Shown here piece after piece: positions 5,950 to 6,043 of a stretch of 6,043 nucleotides of DNA (within the stretch, counting starts at the first letter, position 1; the number at the start of each line of letters is the position of its first letter). A model generated the notes under the pieces. That model saw nothing but the letters and a program-made list of their open reading frames with translations. It was not told where the DNA came from and did no database searches. Source of the DNA: Lysobacterales bacterium (GTDB lineage: Bacteria > Pseudomonadota > Gammaproteobacteria > Xanthomonadales > SZUA-36). The stretch spans positions 1-6,043 of the forward strand of contig SHZL01000173.1 in assembly GCA_009692275.1 (NCBI GenBank), written 5' to 3'. The translations under genes and the position numbers were made by a program.

Positions 5950-6037
5950 AAGGGGTCAGAGCCCATTTCCGGAGCCCATTTCCGTGGCCGAAGGCCCAGC
6001 TGCGGAAAGCGAGGACGAGAAAAGGGCTCTGACCCCT
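5950..6037. repeat. Palindromic repeat copy 4, with internal duplication
   Basis: Inverted arms with 14 perfectly paired bases: AGGGGTCAGAGCCC at 5951-5964 and GGGCTCTGACCCCT at 6024-6037. Pairing continues inward with a mismatch. The left arm carries an exact 13-nt tandem duplication, GAGCCCATTTCCG at 5959-5971 and again at 5972-5984. The centre (about 5985-6019) differs from those of the other copies. Only 6 nt remain after it in the window, so what lies beyond cannot be judged. Confidence 0.88.
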
Positions 6038-6043
6038 ACACAG

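Noticed and set aside
119..6037. CRISPR array
   Set aside because: Spacing between copies is irregular and kilobase-scale, the units are long inverted pairs, and no cas gene is present.

Overview
The window looks like a piece of a Gram-negative, respiring heterotroph's chromosome, probably proteobacterial. The reasons are a secreted c-type cytochrome, Sec signal peptides on two of the four intact proteins, high-GC codon use in the central genes and tight operon spacing. The proteobacterial assignment is an inference from the general character of the proteins; nothing here fixes the taxon.

Layout. Positions 1-118 are an unassigned gene edge. A palindromic repeat follows (copy 1, 119-190, right arm cut short). 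Next is an isolated signalling gene, a DICT-domain class III nucleotide cyclase (215-1504), visibly richer in A+T than its neighbours. A complete copy of the same repeat follows (copy 2, 1524-1610). Then comes a compact three-gene + strand operon: a secreted amidohydrolase of the N-acyl-D-amino-acid deacylase family (1676-3382), an APC-type amino-acid permease that overlaps it by ATGA (3379-4695), and, after a 22-nt gap, a secreted protein joining a molybdopterin-oxidoreductase-like domain to a cytochrome c domain (4718-5524). Downstream are a purine-rich, G-run-rich degenerate tandem repeat (5525-5601), repeat copy 3 (5593-5665), a start-less 3' gene fragment (5668-5949) and repeat copy 4 (5950-6037).

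How the parts may work together. Deacylase plus permease suggests scavenging of acylated (perhaps D-) amino acids: release outside the inner membrane, then uptake. The cytochrome fusion is co-directional and probably co-transcribed, but its redox partner is not visible. The cyclase is probably a separate unit that makes cAMP in response to a signal sensed by the DICT domain.

The most striking feature is the repeat family. Four copies in 6 kb share the core GGGGTCAGAGCCC, paired with its inverse GGGCTCTGACCCC. Copies 1 and 2 match at 71 of 72 positions and bracket the compositionally different cyclase; copies 3 and 4 bracket a broken gene fragment. The repeats also extend open reading frames upstream of two genes, so naive start calls at 77 and 1511 would translate repeat DNA. 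No transposase lies in the window. No RNA gene, CRISPR array or convincing promoter was found.
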